8,550 bases of DNA from Pseudomonadota bacterium (GTDB lineage Bacteria > Pseudomonadota > Gammaproteobacteria > Burkholderiales > SG8-39): the NCBI GenBank assembly GCA_021825225.1, contig JAKAIH010000014.1, positions 1 to 8,550 on the forward strand, in the 5' to 3' direction. This document shows, in pieces, positions 6,409 to 8,550 of the stretch. A program made the translations under genes and the position numbers. Every line of letters begins with the position of its first letter. Position 1 is the first letter of the stretch. The notes beneath the pieces were generated by a model. That model was given only the letters and a program-made list of their open reading frames with translations. It had not been told where the DNA came from and searched no databases.

Positions 6409-7643
6409 ACCCGGCCGAACACCAACGTGCCGTTGGTGCCGCCGAAGCCGAAGGAATTCGACAGCGCCACATTGATCTTCATCTGCCGTGGTGCGTTCGG
6501 CACATAATCCAGATCGCATTGCGGGTCCTGGTTGACCAGGTTGATCGTGGGCGGCGCAATCTGATGGTGTACGGCCAGCGCCGAAAACACTGCCTCCACG
6601 CCGCCTGCGGCGCCCAGCAGGTGTCCGGTCATGGATTTGGTCGAACTGACCGCGACTTTCTTCGCGTGCGCCCCCAGGCTGCGCTTTACTGCGGTGGTTT
6701 CCGCAATGTCGCCCAGCGGCGTCGAGGTGCCATGGGCATTGATGTAATCGACCTGGTCGGCGTTCAGGCGCGCATTGCGCAGCGCGCTGTTCATGCAGCG
6801 CGCTGCACCGTCGCCGTCCTCGCGCGGCGCCGTCATGTGGTACGCATCGCCGCTCATGCCGTATCCGGTGAGCTCGGCGTAAATCCTGGCCTCGCGCGCC
6901 TTCGCGTGCTCATACTCCTCGAGTACCAGCACGCCCGCGCCCTCGCCCAGGACGAATCCATCGCGGTCGCGGTCCCAGGGACGGCTCGCCGTGGCCGGAT
7001 CGTCGTTGCGCGTCGACAGCGCGCGCGCCTGGGCGAAGCCGCCCATGGCGAGTTCCGTGACCACGGCTTCGGCGCCGCCGGCGACCATCACGTCGCAATC
7101 GCCGTATTCGATCAGCCGCCCGGATTCGCCGATACAGTGCGTCGCCGTGGTGCACGCAGTCACCATCGCGAGATTCGGCCCTTTCAGACCGTATTTGATC
7201 GACAGGTTCCCCGAAATCATGTTGATGATGGTGCTGGGGATGAAAAACGGCGAGATTTTGCGCGGCCCGCCGGCGAGCAGTTCGCGCTGGGTCTGCTCTA
7301 TCATCGGCAGCCCGCCGATGCCGGAGCCGATGTTCACGCCGATGCGCTCGGCGTTCTCCGGCGTGACCTCGAGCCCGCTGTCCCGGATCGCCTGTATGCC
7401 CGCCGCCATGCCGTAATGGATGAAGGTGTCCATATGGCGCGCTTCCTTGCGCTCCAGATAGGGGGCGATATCGAAACCCTTCACCTCCCCTGCGACCTGG
7501 CAGGAAAGGCGCGAGGCATCGAAGCGGGTGATTTTGGTGATGCCCGATTGGCCGCCGAGGATGGCGGCCCAGGCTTCGGCTATGGTATTACCTACCGGGG
7601 AAATGATGCCCAACCCGGTAATGACGACTCTGCGGCGGGACAA
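6405..7643 (-). CDS. fabF: 3-oxoacyl-ACP synthase II (FabF, KAS II)
   Basis: Condensing enzyme of type II fatty-acid synthesis. It extends acyl-ACP with malonyl-ACP by two carbons in the cytoplasm. The 412-aa product is full length and keeps the Cys-His-His catalytic set: Cys164 in VTACTTATH, His304 in [11 protein letters not shown] and His341 in [10 protein letters not shown], plus Lys336 and the C-terminal [10 protein letters not shown] loop. The start is TTG at 7643. It is supported by a strong GGAGGA just upstream and by the family N-terminus [17 protein letters not shown] beginning at once. It lies 36 nt after acpP, its carrier-protein substrate, so co-transcription is likely. Confidence 0.97.
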   Translation of the reverse strand: MSRRRVVITGLGIISPVGNTIAEAWAAILGGQSGITKITRFDASRLSCQVAGEVKGFDIAPYLERKEARHMDTFIHYGMAAGIQAIRDSGLEVTPENAERIGVNIGSGIGGLPMIEQTQRELLAGGPRKISPFFIPSTIINMISGNLSIKYGLKGPNLAMVTACTTATHCIGESGRLIEYGDCDVMVAGGAEAVVTELAMGGFAQARALSTRNDDPATASRPWDRDRDGFVLGEGAGVLVLEEYEHAKAREARIYAELTGYGMSGDAYHMTAPREDGDGAARCMNSALRNARLNADQVDYINAHGTSTPLGDIAETTAVKRSLGAHAKKVAVSSTKSMTGHLLGAAGGVEAVFSALAVHHQIAPPTINLVNQDPQCDLDYVPNAPRQMKINVALSNSFGFGGTNGTLVFGRV

Positions 7644-7646
7644 AAT

Positions 7647-7652
7647 TCCTCC
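7647..7652 (-). promoter_or_regulatory. ribosome binding site fixing the TTG start of fabF
   Basis: GGAGGA on the minus strand ends 3 nt before the TTG at 7643. It is the strongest Shine-Dalgarno sequence near the beginning of the fabF frame, and the conserved protein N-terminus starts directly after it. The spacing is rather short. Confidence 0.7.
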
Positions 7653-7679
7653 GGCGAAAGGCGCGCTGAGCGCTTGAAA

Positions 7680-7922
7680 TCAGGCCTTCTTGGCGTGGCT
7701 GTTTACGTAGTCGATCGCCTGCTGGACGGTGGTGATCTTTTCGGCGTCTTCGTCCGGGATCTCGGTCTCGAATTCTTCTTCCAGAGCCATGACCAGTTCC
7801 ACGGTATCCAGCGAATCAGCACCCAGGTCATCGATGAAGGAGGATTCGTTCTTTATTTCCGCCTCGTTTACGCCCAGCTGCTCGGCGACGATCTTCTTCA
7901 CACGCTGTTCAACATTTTCCAT
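7680..7922 (-). CDS. acpP: acyl carrier protein
   Basis: An 80-aa acidic four-helix carrier protein that holds growing acyl chains on a phosphopantetheine arm during fatty-acid synthesis. The attachment site is Ser37 in [18 protein letters not shown], fully conserved. Length and sequence are typical ([18 protein letters not shown] to VNSHAKKA). Start ATG 7922 has AAGGAG 6 nt upstream. It lies between fabG and fabF, the usual arrangement, and has a likely promoter of its own in the 86-nt gap after fabG, which fits the high demand for ACP. Confidence 0.98.
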   Translation of the reverse strand: MENVEQRVKKIVAEQLGVNEAEIKNESSFIDDLGADSLDTVELVMALEEEFETEIPDEDAEKITTVQQAIDYVNSHAKKA

Positions 7923-7964
7923 TTAATTCTCCTTCCCTCGTTTTTGCATCGAAAACAGTCGCGC

Positions 7965-7973
7965 ATTTTACCA
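7965..7973 (-). promoter_or_regulatory. extended -10 promoter of acpP
   Basis: Minus-strand TGGTAAAAT (7973-7965) is an extended -10 element: TG, one base, then TAAAAT, one mismatch from TATAAT. It lies in an AT-rich pocket of the fabG-acpP gap. No clear -35 is seen, which extended -10 promoters can tolerate. Transcription would start near 7958 and leave a leader of about 35 nt. Motif evidence only. Confidence 0.5.
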
Positions 7974-8008
7974 AAATTCACCGCCCGGCGTTTGAATATT
8001 CGGTGTGT

Positions 8009-8550
8009 TCACGCCATGTACATGCCGCCATTTACATGCAGCGTCGCGCCCGTTATGTAGCCCGCCTGCGGCGATGCCAGAAACGCCACGGCCGCAGCGA
8101 CGTCCTCAGCTGTGCCCAGACGCGCGAGCGGGATCCGGCCCAGTATCGCCGCGCGCTGCTGCTCGTTCAGCGCGCGCGTCATGTCGGTGTCGATGAAGCC
8201 CGGCGCAACGCAATTCACGGTAATGTTGCGGCTGGCGATCTCCTGGGCCAGCGAGCGCGCCATGCCGGCGATGCCCGCCTTGGCCGCAGCGTAGTTGATC
8301 TGCCCTGGATTGCCCGAGCTGCCCACTACCGAGGTGATGTTGATAATGCGCCCCGCCCGCGCCTTCATCATGCCGCGCAGCACCGCGCGCGACAGGCGGA
8401 ATACCGATTTCAGATCGGTGTCGATCACCGCATCCCATTCGGCCTCCTTCATGCGCATGGCCAGGTTGTCCTGGGTGATGCCCGCATTGTTGACCAGGAT
8501 GCCGACCGCGCCGAATTCCTTCTCGATCTGCGTCACCAGGGCGTCGATCG
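8009..8550 (-). CDS. fabG: 3-oxoacyl-ACP reductase FabG, 3' part only
   Basis: NADPH-dependent short-chain dehydrogenase that reduces 3-oxoacyl-ACP. The window edge removes about the first 65 residues, including the Gly-rich cofactor motif. The 179 visible residues start IDALVTQIEKEFG and include NNAG, the catalytic Ser in NITSVVG, Tyr and Lys in NYAAAKAG (spacing S-x12-Y-x3-K as expected), VNCVAPGFIDTDMT and the FabG ending LHVNGGMYMA. A GTG at 8536 is internal, not the true start. The residue 28 before the catalytic Ser, normally the tetrad Asn (Asn110 in E. coli, TNL), is Asp here (TDL, codon GAT). The gene sits upstream of acpP in the standard fab cluster. Confidence 0.95.
   Translation of the reverse strand, partial: IDALVTQIEKEFGAVGILVNNAGITQDNLAMRMKEAEWDAVIDTDLKSVFRLSRAVLRGMMKARAGRIINITSVVGSSGNPGQINYAAAKAGIAGMARSLAQEIASRNITVNCVAPGFIDTDMTRALNEQQRAAILGRIPLARLGTAEDVAAAVAFLASPQAGYITGATLHVNGGMYMA

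Noticed and set aside
7644..7679. GCGC-TCA-GCGC stem between acpP and fabF
   Set aside because: Only a 4-bp stem in GC-rich DNA, no T-run; chance is the simplest explanation.
6360..8060. Long plus-strand open frame of 566 codons opposite fabF and acpP
   Set aside because: It runs across two conserved minus-strand genes and their intergenic gap, with no domain signal.
8009..8536. FabG starting at GTG 8536
   Set aside because: The frame continues upstream to the window edge and the N-terminal cofactor motif of FabG is missing, so this GTG is internal.

Overview
The window is ordinary, densely packed chromosomal DNA from a GC-rich Proteobacterium, most likely a betaproteobacterium (possibly of the Nitrosomonadales type). 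This rests on protein style and on gene order: fabG-acpP-fabF-(YgfX-like)-rpoE-rseA-rseB/mucB-mucD-glutaredoxin-lepA, a layout I recall from that class. Every supportable gene is on the minus strand, so transcription runs from high to low coordinates. I see no mobile element, CRISPR array, tRNA or rRNA.

Right part (8550 to about 5986): the end of a fatty-acid synthesis cluster. It holds the 3' part of fabG (cut by the window edge), acpP with its own extended -10 promoter, fabF with a TTG start, and a small two-helix membrane protein of the YgfX/CptA type whose probable TTG start overlaps the fabF stop.

Middle part (about 5987 to 2203): the envelope-stress regulon core. A close match to a sigma-E promoter straddles the stop codon of the YgfX-like gene. 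It is followed by a leader of about 185 nt and then rpoE (sigma-E), rseA (membrane anti-sigma factor), rseB/mucB (periplasmic sensor that binds RseA) and mucD (secreted two-PDZ HtrA protease). The rpoE-rseA-rseB genes are separated by 4 nt or overlap by 4 nt. rseB and mucD are 79 nt apart, with a hairpin between them.

Left part (2213 to 1): a small glutaredoxin-like protein overlaps the end of mucD, then comes lepA (elongation factor 4). A perfect 10-bp hairpin with a short T-run sits directly before lepA, and one candidate lepA start codon lies in its loop. The last 86 bases hold two adjacent inverted repeats. They contain no recognisable start of lepB, which often follows lepA.

I find no clearly new system. 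The points most worth checking are the open, coding-like in-frame extension upstream of rpoE, the hairpin over the lepA start, and an Asn-to-Asp change at the catalytic-tetrad asparagine of FabG.
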